NCBI RefSeq assembly: GCF_001949145.1
Contig: NW_019091506.1
Coordinates: 599,548-663,547 of the forward strand
DNA: 64,000 nucleotides
From: Acanthaster planci
Lineage: Eukaryota; Echinodermata; Asteroidea; Valvatida; Acanthasteridae
Reading direction: 5' to 3'
The stretch's first letter is position 1. Every line of letters begins with the position of its first letter. Under the pieces are notes generated by a model, which had not been told where the DNA came from, ran no database searches, and saw only the letters and a list, made by a program, of their open reading frames with translations. The position numbers and the translations under genes are program-made. Shown piece by piece: positions 21,366 through 33,381 of this stretch.

Positions 21366-21837
21366 NNNNNNNNNNNNNNNNNNNNNNNNNNNNNNNNNNN
21401 NNNNNNNNNNNNNNNNNNNNNNNNNNNNNNNNNNNNNNNNNNNNNNNNNNNNNNNNNNNNNNNNNNNNNNNNNNNNNNNNNNNNNNNNNNNNNNNNNNNN
21501 NNNNNNNNNNNNNNNNNNNNNNNNNNNNNNNNNNNNNNNNNNNNNNNNNNNNNNNNNNNNNNNNNNNNNNNNNNNNNNNNNNNNNNNNNNNNNNNNNNNN
21601 NNNNNNNNNNNNNNNNNNNNNNNNNNNNNNNNNNNNNNNNNNNNNNNNNNNNNNNNNNNNNNNNNNNNNNNNNNNNNNNNNNNNNNNNNNNNNNNNNNNN
21701 NNNNNNNNNNNNNNNNNNNNNNNNNNNNNNNNNNNNNNNNNNNNNNNNNNNNNNNNNNNNNNNNNNNNNNNNNNNNNNNNNNNNNNNNNNNNNNNNNNNN
21801 NNNNNNNNNNNNNNNNNNNNNNNNNNNNNNNNNNNNN
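21366..21837. other. Assembly gap (472 N)
   Basis: A run of N in non-coding sequence between a SINE fragment and unique sequence. Apparent open frames that cross it have no meaning. Confidence 0.97.
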
Positions 21838-22904
21838 ATTCTGTGTGGTTGAGGAAGGTTAGGGTTAATGAAAAAGGCATACACTGTACAAGAGCACCAG
21901 CATCCTATTACAAGAAGTAACGCTTTGCTAGGACAGGAAGTGTACGGGTAGACAAACATATTGTTCAGGCACAGCTCAGAAACACACAAAAAAAGAGAGT
22001 AAACAAATATTTCCACCCAAGGACCTCTTCTCCTTGTAGATAATGTACGTACTCTTAGTACAAGGCACTGATAATGTCTGAAAATGCTTAGCAATGTCGT
22101 ACCGGTACAGTGCCATGGCTGAATAAATCCTTGTCGTCTGATTGGTGGGTAGTTGATTGCTTGTCACTGAATTCCTCTTTGTACATGTTGGAGCTACTTA
22201 CAGGTAGTGATGGCATACATGTCGCTAGGATTTTACTGGTGGGAGGCGCCAGCATCTTATGGGAGGCACCAGCTTTCAGTGGTGTGGGTTTTGGGGGCAT
22301 GTTTTTGTTAGACTTATTCAATATCTATTTATCAGTGTTTTAGTGGGGGGGCACTGGGAAAGGGGACACATGCCACCCCCCCCGCTCCTGTGTGGTTTCG
22401 CCACTGGTAATTAGACAAGCATAAGAGGATGCATGCCCAGTGATGTACTGCATACTTTACACAGGGTGGATACTGTTCAGTATGTGAATCTATTATGCGA
22501 ATGACCTTGCACAAAAACAATGGTGGCCCACTGGAAAACTTGAAGGTCTGACAACGTAACACCCGCTCTTGTTCTGACAGTCTTCCAGTCTGTGATGTCA
22601 CATGGTATCTTCCAAGACTGCGGATTGGCCAGAATGCACTGTCTCAGCGTGGTTTCTTTGCAAAGTCGCCTGGGTTTCTAAATGCAGCAGTTATCGCTCA
22701 TCCCAGCAATTTGTCTATTTTCAGTGAAAGCGGTCTCCTGGTAAATCCTGGTATTCTACATTTTGTATCCTGTGAAATTTCTTCACCGCCAATGTGTAAT
22801 GGGCCCTTCTGCATGGCAAGCCTGCATTGACTTATTCAAAGTTCCAATCAACTTTAAAAGGAAGTTCCTACATTTATTTTATTACTTATTTCTGTTCATC
22901 GAGC

Positions 22905-23127
22905 AGTGCATTTTGCACCAATTACAGGACGAAGTGATAATTAAAAAGACAGTGAAGAAATGTTCAGTTTTAGAGGTCGGAGGAAAACCCTGAATGAGTA
23001 TTTCTGGGAAAAGCTACAGAGTCAGACAGAGACTGAAAACTCAACCCACATGCTGACCTACATGTAGGTGGGATTCGAACCCGGGTCGCAAAGGTGTAAG
23101 GCAAGGAATGAGCCACTACACCAACGT
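22905..23127 (-). repeat. tRNA-derived SINE, family A (copy 1)
   Basis: On the minus strand the head has an A-box-like TTGGTGTAGTGGCTCATTCC and a B box in CCCGGGTTCGAATCCCACC (plus-strand GGATTCGAACCC at 23071). The body, GGGTTTTCCTCCGACCTC then AACATTTCTTCACTGTC, ends near CCTGTAATTGG. The same sequence recurs at 56243..56457 in the same orientation with about 75-80% identity by eye. Confidence 0.8.
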
Positions 23128-23653
23128 TACTACCCATGTATTCCACGGTTCCACAGTCAAGAGAAATTTCTCAAGTAGGATCCAAGGCATTTTTAGGCAG
23201 TCATTTATTCAGGCACTCCATAACACAAGTGTTTCACATTTGTGCAGTGGAATATTCCACATACATGTCCCCTTGTGAAATTATTTCTACCAATTCATCA
23301 ACAATCATTCCTTGTTTGTATTATCTATAACAGGCTTCCACACTAGTGGCGCTGCACTAAGCAATGTCCAAAGAGCTGGAAAAAACAACTGCGGCTACAG
23401 CTACTCCCTGTAGGCATAGCTGTTACTGACAGCCATAGCCAGTTGGGTGGCACACAATCCAAGGCTCATGGCTTATCACTACTGGAATTTCTGCTTTCAG
23501 CAACCAATGCCATGTTGGAAGAAAGACAGAATCATTACAGTCACGTTAGAGTGTACATCACACCAAACAGGTTTTTTCCCCAAGCTACTGGTACATTTGT
23601 GTGTGTAAATGTCTACTGCTGAAGTTATTACAGACATAAATATGTACACTTAC

Positions 23654-23750
23654 CTCACATGTTCACAGCAGTCATGGCAACAGCTTTGGTAAGTACGGGA
23701 ACTAGACTGACACTGCAGAACACTATTCTTGGCATCAAACCTAAAGAGAC
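23654..23750 (-). other. Candidate 97-bp internal exon, perhaps 5' UTR of the zinc-finger gene
   Basis: On the minus strand the segment is preceded by TTTTTGGTTTTGGCAG and followed by GTAAGTGTACAT, a strong acceptor and donor pair. One frame is open and Cys-rich (FDAKNSVLQC, SCCHDCCEHV), but no family is recognised and the zinc-finger ORF has an upstream in-frame stop. A non-coding leader exon is therefore the simpler reading. RNA-seq junctions would settle it. Confidence 0.35.
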
Positions 23751-24330
23751 CTGCCAAAACCAAAAATTTCAATGCAAAAGTAACAAATTAGAGAATTGAA
23801 AATAAAAGAAAACCACGAAAATAATTATGAACCATGGCTAAACTAGCATTCCGTTATTTCTTATGGATGGCAGAGGGGTGGATCATTCATTGTAAAATGA
23901 CATCATCAGGTGACGCATATTTGAAAACAAAAAACAATTCAAAATCAACAAACAAATCTGAAAACTGATTGAACCCCACAAAATAAGGAACCCTAAATTA
24001 CACAATAGGAATTTTTTCTCATTCCTAATACATCAGTGAGGCCTTGAGCATGCCCTCCAACACTGAAAAATCAGAAATTCGTACCACCATCGCAGGAGCC
24101 CATAACGAAATAAGCAGCTGTGCGACAGAAGCTACCTGTGACCAATTTCCCCTGTATCGCATCTGGCAGGCCACAGATGCAACTTGGAAAGTTCTCGCTG
24201 TGGAGAAATCACGCGCAGCATGCACGAGATTGGTTCCTTTGCATATGTGCCAGCGTTGTATTCGAGTCCATCACAAGTCCCTGCAAGTCCTTGTAAAACC
24301 ATCACAAGTGCATCAAAAGTCATTCATGTC

Positions 24331-25474
24331 TTAACCACTTGCTGCCAGGGAACCCCGTTTCGAGCACCATGGGTTTATACGCAGAGCCTGGGTGTCCAAA
24401 ATTGGACAAAAGAGCTGGTCAATGTAACAAAAGACCGTACTCAGAACATAACACCTGCTGATGGAAATTGCCATCATTTTTCGGCTGGCATTTTTCGAAG
24501 GTAATCTGTCACTGTTTTTAAACAGTATACCACTGTTTAGGGCATAGTACGCCTGCGGATGAGACCACGGACAAAAGTGTTCCAGGGCCCCATTGATGAG
24601 CGACACAGCACCACTGCATGCTAATCCAGCCGCGTTTGAAAAGACGCCACTTGCACTCACTCGGGGACAATGGAAATTATGCAACAGCTCACAATTCTGG
24701 GCTCTCTTTACAGGGCGGCAACCCTGGCTGAAATACTGAGTCAATGAAGGTTGCCTGTCAGCTTAGAGTAGCCATCAAACAGTCATTCGTGTGGGTGTAA
24801 ACATCCATTAAATGAAATGATGAATTTTTGGAGAATTTTTAAAACTGAAAATCTGGAAAATCTCCCTTATGTGTGCACTGCATTTTAACCACTTGCCACT
24901 GGGGACTTCGGTTTCGGGGACTCCCATTTCGAGCACCATGTGTTTAAACACGTGGGCGGGGTCTCCAAAATTGGACAAAGGGAACTGGGCCTTGTAACAA
25001 AAGACCAGGCTGCTGGGCATTACCGACATTTTTCACTCTCAATCGTAGAGATAATCCAGCCTTGTTTTGAAACAGTATACATACCACGGTTTGGGGCATT
25101 TAGAGCGAGCGGATTACCACTGGGGACAAAAGCGCTCCACCACTGCAACGATGAGTCACACAGCACTGCTGCACGCTAATCTGTCCCCTATTGAAAAGAG
25201 GTCAGCAGCGCACTGTGCCAGGTTCGTGAACAAAAGAAAGTTACATAACACCGCACAATCTGGGCTCTTTTTACAAGGATGCAAGCCTGGCTGAGATACT
25301 CGGGCGTCAATAGATTTTGTCTTTCAGACTGGAGTGGTCATCAGACAGTAATTTGTGTGGGTGTAAACGTCCATTTATTGAACTGATGATTTTTTGAAGA
25401 ATTTTGAAAACTGAAAATCCTGAGAAAGTCACCCAGCAGTAAGTGGTTAAAAGCACCCGGCAGCAAGTGGTTAA
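24331..25474 (+). mobile_element. TTAA-ended MITE, middle element of the nest
   Basis: It begins TTAACCACTTGCTGCCAGGG and ends CCCGGCAGCAAGTGGTTAA, giving inverted ends of about 16 bp that meet TTAA on both sides. It was interrupted after CACTGCATTTTAA (24888) by a second element and resumes with AAAAGCACCCGGCAGC at 25447. TTAA duplication with precise ends is typical of piggyBac-like transposition. No transposase is encoded. Confidence 0.75.
24885..25450 (+). mobile_element. TTAA-ended MITE, innermost element of the nest
   Basis: It runs from TTAACCACTTGCCACTGGGG to CACCCAGCAGTAAGTGGTTAA, about 566 bp, flanked by TTAA at 24885 and 25447. It aligns along its length to the element it disrupts (shared GGACAAA, GTAACAAAAGACC, AAACAGTATAC and GTGTGGGTGTAAAC), so it is the same family jumping into itself. 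Confidence 0.78.
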
Positions 25475-25710
25475 GCCAATTCACAAGCTATTCAAATGAG
25501 CTGTGACAAAAGCATTCCTTTGTCATTGTTCACCGTGTTACTTATGACTGGTCTCACGAAGGGACTTGTGACTGGCCTTGCTAGGGGATTTGTGACTGAC
25601 CTTGTGAAGGGACTTTTGATGGACTCAAAAACAACACTGATGTGTACTTCAAAATTCCATCAATTTTACCTCCCCCTCAAAAAACAAGATGTATGAAATC
25701 CACAAGCTAC

Positions 25711-25790
25711 CTGGAAAAAATGAACGTTAACTTGTTGAACAACAGAATGATGGTGCGAATGTAGGTTCCTCCAGCTCAACACGGATAGAT
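25711..25790 (-). other. Candidate short exon on the minus strand
   Basis: An acceptor-like TTTCATTTTTGGCAG ends just above 25790 and a weak donor (CCAG then GTAGCT) lies at the other side. It resembles the candidate at 23654..23750 in its acceptor, and could be an alternative leader exon of the zinc-finger gene. No coding signal is seen. This is weak evidence. Confidence 0.15.
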
Positions 25791-26579
25791 CTGCCAAAAA
25801 TGAAAACACACAAAAAAGCCTGAAAATTTGTATTCTTTACAATGTTTACAAAAGTTTCACACGTCTCCGGATCTCGATCAGTGACTCCCAAAGCCGGTTC
25901 TGGCTGTCCATTAGACAGGTTCCGGTGTTAGTGAATCAAATCGGATTGCTGATCACGAACCAGATCCGTGTCAAACACTTATCTCACAGTCAGTCACAGA
26001 GCAGAGTGCTTAGAGTGTAAAATTCCCAAAGTAAAACCAAAAACCAAGAGTTTCAGTAGCTTTCAATGGGTCGCATAGGCTCAAAAGGTTTGATATAAAA
26101 TTTTCAAATGATGACGAAATAAGTTTAAGAAACAATACAGTGAATCAACCATAGCACTATTTCCAAATGTGAAAGGTTCGGCATTATAAATGCATTTGCC
26201 TACACATGTACTGTGAATACGGCATTTTGGACTGGCTACTGTTGTCTTCTATTACACCAATCTATACCACTGGAAACAGGAACAAGACCAGTCTGTAAAG
26301 GCCAACAGATGGATATTGGACTTTATTTCCTTTTAAAAATCCTCTAGAGATATGAATCTACAAAATATGAAGAGAAACATGTCTATGGAAAGTAAATCTT
26401 ATGGTGTCAGAAAATATAAAGAAGAGATTGAACAGGGAAAAAAAGGGGGAAAAAAATTGTTCATTGTCATGCAGATCAAAACCAGTGTTCACATGCTTGC
26501 TGAACAATGTGCATCTAGAATGAGCTATAGGAGCTGGCATCTGGCATCTGGCATCAGACATAAAAAGTCCAAGACCTTA

Positions 26580-27255
26580 TACAGGGTGGCCTAAAAAAAG
26601 GGACACCGAGATTGATTAATCTGTTTCTCGAATGTGACTAATTATTTTTGAAACTGGTCAATATAATCTGTTAGAGTACGTTGTCTTCTTCATGTGACAC
26701 CGAGAAATCCACATTTCTATCACACATGAGTGAGCGCAAAGTGGTTTAATGGACCGTGTCAGAAATGTCTTTGCACCAGTTGCATCACAGGTTTGCACAG
26801 CGTGAAGCATTAAGTACACTGCCAAAATTATTAATTCACAGACAACCACAGCTGGGGCTTCTGCTTGCCACAATCTAATCCCAGTGCCCTTCAACATTTC
26901 CCCCAATTTCTTTCAATGCAGAGTTCTGCCTCTTGTTCTTATTGCTTTATATGGTTTATATGCATTTTGGAGATTCCAGCAAACATTTCGTGATTCTCAC
27001 AAAAAAGCTATCTCTGAACAGTATGCATTCAACACCAGAACAGCTACTGTATTTGGTGCAGAGCCAAATTTCTGACTTGGTCCATTAAACCACGTCATGC
27101 TCAGTCATCTGTGACAGAAATGTGGATTTTTGGTGTCATATGAAAGAGGGCATCATAATGAAACAGATGCTGGTTACCATTTACCAAATAATTAGTCACA
27201 TTCAAGAAACGAACAAATTAACCTCACATTCTCTTTTTTTAAAAGACACCCTGTA
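26580..27255. mobile_element. 676-bp foldback (long-TIR) DNA element, TACAGGGTG ends
   Basis: The ends TACAGGGTG and CACCCTGTA are each flanked by TA (26578 and 27256), which fits a TA target duplication as in Tc1/mariner-type elements. Inverted similarity extends about 200 bp into each arm: GAATGTGACTAATTATTT, AAATCCACATTTCT and GTGGTTTAATGGACC are found in both arms. The roughly 270-bp centre has no recognisable transposase. Confidence 0.78.
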
Positions 27256-28065
27256 TAGATTGGCATGGCTTACTGTACAAAAACTAAACTACCATATATG
27301 CACATGTACACGGTATAAAATCTTCATGCTGTGTTAGGGTTTCTTTAGCTACACAGCCACCGTACAGCCACTGCATTACCTGTGGCTTGCCTAGCTCGAG
27401 AAACTCCCATCACAATGCTCAAACGACATTCCGGAAATTTACCACTTTCCACAGATCACGAGCATTAGGGCTGGCATTACCGATGGTACAGCTTGCCTTA
27501 ATCTAGTGCACCTGCATAACAGATTGGTCTGGTTTCTGTTTCCAAGACAACTTCCCTGATATCTTGTCACTAATGAATACTAGCCACTACATCATGCATG
27601 CAACTTTGCAAGTTTCTGTCCACAGATATTTGACTGGTTCACACATACTTTCCCTGCTATGCCAGCGCGGCAAGTGAACATGCTCAATGTGTGTCCTTGG
27701 TGACTTTGAAATGTTACCACAAAAAAATCTTCATCTGGTACCAGCACAGCAGCTGAACATCATGTACTCTACATGTCTGGGAGGTTTAATCATTTTACCA
27801 TGGCAACTCTTCATCAGGATCCATGCTTACATTGTCTTTGCAAATTCATACATGTATATATAAGATGGAATTCAGACCTACATGTAAATGTATGTATGTA
27901 CTGCAATTCCAGAAATTATTTCCCTTGAAAATAAAATCCTACAACCACCATAACATGCAGGTACATGTTAGTTAATGTAAAGCTTGAAAGGATTTATAAC
28001 CTATCAACTTTCTGGGGTTGGAAAAAACTTAAACAGAAATTAAAGAATGTCCACAATGGGTTTAC

Positions 28066-28131
28066 CCTCAGAACTGTGGGGTTTGTCCGCCACTTCAGGC
28101 ATGGTGGACGATGAACCCCACAGTTCTGGGG
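28066..28131. repeat. 66-nt near-perfect hairpin
   Basis: Arms CCTCAGAACTGTGGGGTT (28066..28083) and AACCCCACAGTTCTGGGG (28114..28131) pair over 18 bp with one mismatch. An inner stem GTCCGCCA/TGGTGGAC continues the fold around a nine-base loop. A tRNA-like SINE head with GGGTTCTAGACCC on the minus strand follows directly (28132..28205). It may be a pre-miRNA-like fold or a repeat relic. Confidence 0.5.
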
Positions 28132-28205
28132 TAACAATGGGTCTAGAACCCAGACCCTACTGTCTTCAAAAGTGTCATGTCCATGGTTAAACCACATGCT
28201 TCAAC
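28132..28205 (-). repeat. tRNA-like SINE head fragment
   Basis: On the minus strand A-box-like TTGAGTGGTTGAAGCATG and B-box-like GGGTTCTAGACCC are spaced as in a tRNA. No canonical cloverleaf is intact, so it is most likely a SINE remnant. Confidence 0.45.
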
Positions 28206-29329
28206 CACTCAACCGTACATTGTCGCTAAGTCATGACAGGTGAATTAAGCTATTCTCTCAGTTCAATACCAACATACATCCAATTTAAAGAAGTGAAACC
28301 AATGACAACAAAATATGCTTCGTTACAAAAAAATGAAAAATGCAAGCAGTTTCTTGTAGGCCTACTTTTGTAGATGTGCCTTATGCTGGATTTTCATCTA
28401 CACAATATCTAACCCATACTAAGTAATAGGCCTACTGAATGTACAATGAATTAAAAAGACTGTTGTAATACATTTCTCCCAAACATGCCAAAAAATCACA
28501 AAATCCAATACACAATAACCTTTGCTGAGCTGTGGCAGCCATTTTCTAAGCAAAAGGCAAAGTGGAATATTCCACTTTGCAAAATAGGTATGGCCATCAT
28601 CAGGTGCAAAATTTAACTAAGCATGCCTACTGCATTGGCTAAGGTGTAAAAAAAAGTGAAATACTGCTTAAAAGGATCCCTGCATTTATTCTTTTAATAA
28701 TATACTTTTCAAATGAATATTTAGTCAAAATAAAGCAGAATAGAGGTCTAAGGCTTTAACTTAATTACCACAATAGAGTTTTTCCAGCGAACAATACAAA
28801 AACTGGTACAACCATAGCAGGGCGAAAAACGAAGACCGACGAACGGTCTTGCAATAGGTGACACCCCTATCTTCCGCCAAATGGAATGATCCATGAAAAC
28901 TGCTTCGTGTGTAGTGTAATGGCAAGCCTGGGGATTTATTGTAATATTTGCACATGGCCGAAAAAAAAGCTCGCAGAACAGCAATTTACCTGCAAAGACA
29001 CACCTTATACCTTCACAAATCAATAAACTTCCTGGTCAGGAAGGAAAAACAACGCAGAAAAGAAAAGAAAGTAGGGGCTTTACAGCTCGATCTTTGCAGA
29101 GGCAGGTCTGTATCCACTATCAGTATCACGTACGTTGCCTTGGCCTACATAATGGATAAATGTTCGTCGATGCAATAAACATGATACACTTAACGGGTTA
29201 AGGCCTCACCGTGGTCAAGACCACAGAGACTATCCATTAGAATCTGTCTAAAACGTGAAAAAATGCCTGCTAGGCCTTCTCCTTCTTCTCAGTAGTTACG
29301 GAGTAGTGTCTGCGTGCAGACTGAAGTGG

Positions 29330-29530
29330 ATGATAGCACGGGATTATTTGCCGATGCCGCGGACTGGCCAGGCAGCATTGTCCGCATGTACAGTACATTG
29401 CCAGCTCACGCCATATGCAGAGAGTTGAATATGGTCACGCACGCATCCACGTACGGCCGGCCGCAGACTGTGTTCTAGCTTTTCGCGGGACCACTGCGAC
29501 GTGCACGTACGTGCGCACGATAAACGTGCC
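29330..29530. promoter_or_regulatory. CpG-dense patch, possible promoter region
   Basis: CpG dinucleotides are dense here (for example CGTACGGCCGGCCGC, GCGACGTGCACGTACGTGCG) within AT-rich surroundings. Just downstream on the minus strand, CTTGACCACG is followed by GTGAGGCC, a plausible first-exon donor at about 29210. This could be the start of the zinc-finger gene's leader. It is inference only; no TATA or initiator is decisive. Confidence 0.2.
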
Positions 29531-32512
29531 AATACTGTGGTGGCCCAGAAAAGACAAACATTGACCTGATTTATTTTTGTTTTCATAAAAATGGCGAGGC
29601 AGTTTCGTCAGCAAACCACATTTTCTGGCAGCTTAACAGTTTGTGGTCGTGGTCGATGTTCTAAGTGCAATATCGTGGAGGTTGCTGCGTGCAGGCCTCA
29701 GTCATTCGTGCAATGCAGCAGTCATAATTTTCAGGCATGAGGCGATAGACGAAATGTTCCACTTCGCCCTGCGGCAGAAAAACATTCCTGCTTTTACCTC
29801 AGGAAATCATTCTTTCCACTTCATGCAAAGGTGGATCCAGGATCTTTTTTTTGGGGGGGGGCAAATATATTGGAATTTCTTTTACGGCCTGTTGAGTTGT
29901 AAGACTTAATTTGGGGGACTTTTGTACGCTTTAGAAATGAATGCCTTTCAAATTATTTCAAAATCCCACATTCAAAAGGCAGGCACGACCCGACTGGCTT
30001 CCCTTGGATCCACAATTGAATTCAAGAATGGGAAACATTTTTAAAAGCCTGTTTCATGCAACCATGCCTGAATGAATCCTTTTCATTTATTTATAATTAT
30101 TTGTAACTTACACTAAGTTGCCCATGGTAAAACTTCAGCATACTATCCATGGCAGTTTACCCACAATTCCGCATCAGTTATATTACTTTATCAGACGTTC
30201 CCAAAATTCCTCTGAACGGTGGAAATATACATTGATTTGTGTTTCTTTAGCAAAGCATACGAGTTCAGAAATTTCTTCATTAGTCGGTGAAAAAAGGCAT
30301 AAATTATTACAATCAGTGTGTGAAAATTGTTATTCGTTACAGCCTTCAACAGACCGATTGTGTGCACCGTACTGTTTGATCAAATTTTAATGCACTTGTT
30401 GCTATCTTTTTTTCTTCTTCTTTTTTTAACCCAAGAAACACTCATGTCAGAATTTTACCTTTGTGTTCCTCAAGCACTGTTTTGGAAAGGACACCTGGAG
30501 GTGGGTAAAGGGTGAATTTCATTATCGACCTTTCACTTCCGGCACCATCGTTCGATCCTAGGTTTCCTTGTTCATGCACGTTTGTTTTCACTTCATGAGC
30601 TTGCTTGAAAACGAGATACAGTATAATAAAAGTCAGCGCAGTCTGCAGTCAATGGTTCCTAGATTCAGTCGAGTTGACCGGACGCATGTAGTTCTTCAGC
30701 GGCCACTCAAGGTTAGCTTAAACATTATAATCTTTCATAAATGGTGAGATAATTCCTCTAAGGGTGCATTCCACCAAGTCGTATTTCTGCGCACGAGCTC
30801 ATTAATATTTTGTGATTCCAGGGGTTTTTACAATAATGTAGGGGTCCGGGGATTCCCCAGTGAGATATGTAATTTCTTTTGATGTGAATATGAAATCCGA
30901 CCTACATACCGGTCCGTGGCACGAGATCAATGCACCGGTAGGTATGAGCGTACAGACTTCAAAGCCACGCCCTTTTGACCGGAAGTCCTTTACATTGTAT
31001 TACATTTTGATGGGACCTGAGAAGTTCTTGGGCTTTTCTCAGTGGCCAGTAAAAAAAACGTAGGCCAACCTCTTCACGACAGCCAACAGGCGGCGCTATA
31101 TTTCGGTCCGATTTTGCACTGTTTTCTATGGGCGCGTATTTGGTGTAGCGCAACCCTAAAGGCGCCTTTCCATAATAATTGTGCGTCAATACTGGTGTCT
31201 ACTGTTGTTGCGTAGGGCCTAGCCGTAATAATCACTTCCAGGCGATTTGGACAGCCGAACGCGCACAACTTAACTAGTTTGATGTTAATGGAGTCTACTC
31301 TTGTAAAACGCATCCCCCCCCCAAAAAAAATGAAATAAAATTAAGGAAAGGTGCCTTAAGTTTATTTCCCTTATAAATCGTAAAATGATTAAATTATGTT
31401 ACCTGCTCTTAAACAAAAGACCATAAAATGTTATTCCGTAACAGTTCATCTGCGTGCGAGAAAACCGAATTGCGCTGGTCTTTACGTCAGTTTTTGCTAG
31501 GATGTTTTCTTTCAGGTCAGGTGATTTATCCGTTTCTACAAATTAGTCTTGTCTGGTCCTGAGGTGATTGTGTACAGAAGCAAACGAACGAAAAATCGCA
31601 AATTCTAATATTTTGCACATCATTTTTCTTACCCAAGGACCCCCGGAAGCACGCCGTCAGGGGTCAACTTTCATGCTCTCTCGTTCAACGGGACCAGTGC
31701 TCAACAAAATACGCCATGCCCTTCCCAGTTCGCCAGAGTGTAGGCTCTAGATAAGGAGCATATTGTTATTAGGCCTATGTCACTCACAAACATGAATCAT
31801 TATACAAAATATTACCCAATTTTTCTACAACTTTATACTCTTCAAAGAATAAAAATTACCTGACACCCTTGCGTTAATGCGTTAAAAAGCGCCATGTTCA
31901 AAACATTAAAAATTACTATTACTTTCCCGGACAACTGACTGCGCTATTGCTCTGCTACGCCATCCAGGGAAGACAAGTTCAGTGCATGGGTTTTTCTGTT
32001 CACATTTTTAACCCCAAATCAACTCAATAAAAACATTTTTAAGAAAGAGTTCCATATATGCTTATTGCTATGTACTTAAACAACAATGAATCACCCAAGA
32101 AAAAAATGAGGCCAGTAGAATTCAGCAGTTATTGTGCACAAACCGATGCAACATTGAGATTCCTTTCCTGCAGGATGACATCACAGTTTTGCCTATGAAT
32201 ATGGAAATATCATTAGCATAAAAACCATAAAGGCAGCAAAAAATCCTTTGGAATAGTGAGACAAAAATTGAAGGGTGTAAAGGTACATTTTGAAGGTTTG
32301 TATTTGTTTTATACAACTGGCATACTCCGCTGCATCTACACTCCCTGCGTTTGCGCATCCGTCGGGGTCGCCGCCATGATTATAATGTGCTTTCCAAGCA
32401 AAACGAATCAGGACAAAACTTTCTCTGTAGATTTTGGTCAGCGGCTCAACATTGTTGAGGGTCAGCTATTCAACCATGGGAACATTGGCGTAAATCCCAC
32501 GGGATGGGATAT

Positions 32513-32556
32513 ATAGCCCCCCCCTTCCTAACTTTTTGACACGGGGGGGGGGCTAT
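32513..32556. repeat. C/G-run hairpin
   Basis: The arms ATAGCCCCCCCC and GGGGGGGGGGCTAT form an uninterrupted inverted repeat around about 18 bases. It lies inside repeat-like sequence and may mark the tip of a degraded transposon. Confidence 0.5.
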
Positions 32557-33381
32557 CGAATCACCCACCCCTTTTTCCAGGGTGAGATAAAAAAATCATC
32601 AGGTAGATTGTAAAGAATTTTTCGAACTTCACAACGACGAAAATGTATTCATTAGCACGGAAGCGTATAAGGGCTAGATGCCCCCAATTTGTTTCAATGT
32701 ACCAACTTGCCGTAGCGACAAGGAGCTTAAAACTCGCCGCGGCGAGACAGTAACTTGAAAACGATTGCAAGTGGCCCTTACACGCTTCCGCACAATAGTA
32801 CTAAAAAGGGAGATCAAACATAAAGTCCTGATATGAAATCGTGATACAGATGTACATCTGCATTCCCTAAAGGCAAAAGGATGAAAAACTCACTCTCTAA
32901 AAGAGTGAGTCCGTCATAAATCCACTCCAAAAAAGGGGGGAACCACTCCACAGGAATAAAAAATAATTAAGGAATCCAAAAGAGTGAAAACCATTCTAAA
33001 AGAGGAACCATTTAAAAGACGGGGGTCTTGGTGTCAGTTATTTTAATATCTGACCTGTCGTAGTGGAATGCACCTTGATATAATTATAACTCATCGTACA
33101 AATTTCGTATGGGCTCAGAGGGGCGTAGCTAGCTCATTCTCTGCGATCGTATAGCGATGGGTCGAAAATATTGCGTGGTTCGATTAGCTTTAAAAAGTTG
33201 TCTCGTGTTTAACATCGCCCCCCACCGTCTCGCTTGTTTGGCACAGGACACCGGCCATCCCCAGGTGATGGTTGCCCCCGTGTGAGCTAATCAAACGCAC
33301 CCAAATACAACAGTCAAAGACTACTGGCGCGAAGAGTGACGCGTCTGCGCCACATCCGGGGCGAATAATTCAGGCCACATG

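Larger units (their letters stand above)
19429..24250. other. Non-coding stretch upstream of the zinc-finger coding exon
   Basis: It holds a probable 5' UTR segment with an acceptor near 19530, a MITE (20891..21138), SINE pieces (21191..21345, 22905..23127), an assembly gap, a hAT-like terminus near 22398 (AGTGGCGAAACCACACAGG on the minus strand) and a candidate minus-strand exon (23654..23750). The tandem-like ACTTGTAAAATTGGATCC near 20083..20115 is a short local duplication. I see no conserved protein. Confidence 0.55.
24251..25639. mobile_element. hAT-like MITE (outermost of three nested elements)
   Basis: It starts CAGCGTTGTATTCGAGTCC and ends ACTCAAAAACAACACTG. The right half contains the family signature in reverse orientation (CACAAGCTATTCAAATGAGC, then ACAAAAGCATTCCTT). 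Flanking octamers ATATGTGC and ATGTGTAC agree at 6 of 8 bases, a worn hAT target duplication. A TTAA element is inserted at 24331..25474, so the original element was only about 250 bp. Confidence 0.75.
25640..28065. other. Non-coding stretch with a foldback transposon
   Basis: Apart from the weak exon candidate at 25711..25790 and the foldback element at 26580..27255, I see only AT-rich sequence with scattered TACATGTA octamers. No conserved protein or RNA gene is recognised. Confidence 0.5.

Noticed and set aside
21293-22094. Open frames of 167-246 residues
   Set aside because: They span the second N gap.
24331-24744. Minus-strand 137-residue open frame
   Set aside because: It lies within the TTAA-ended MITE and shows no transposase motif; related copies do not keep it open.
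26884-27075. 63-codon frame in the foldback element as a transposase remnant
   Set aside because: No DDE/D-type motif or helix-turn-helix is recognisable.
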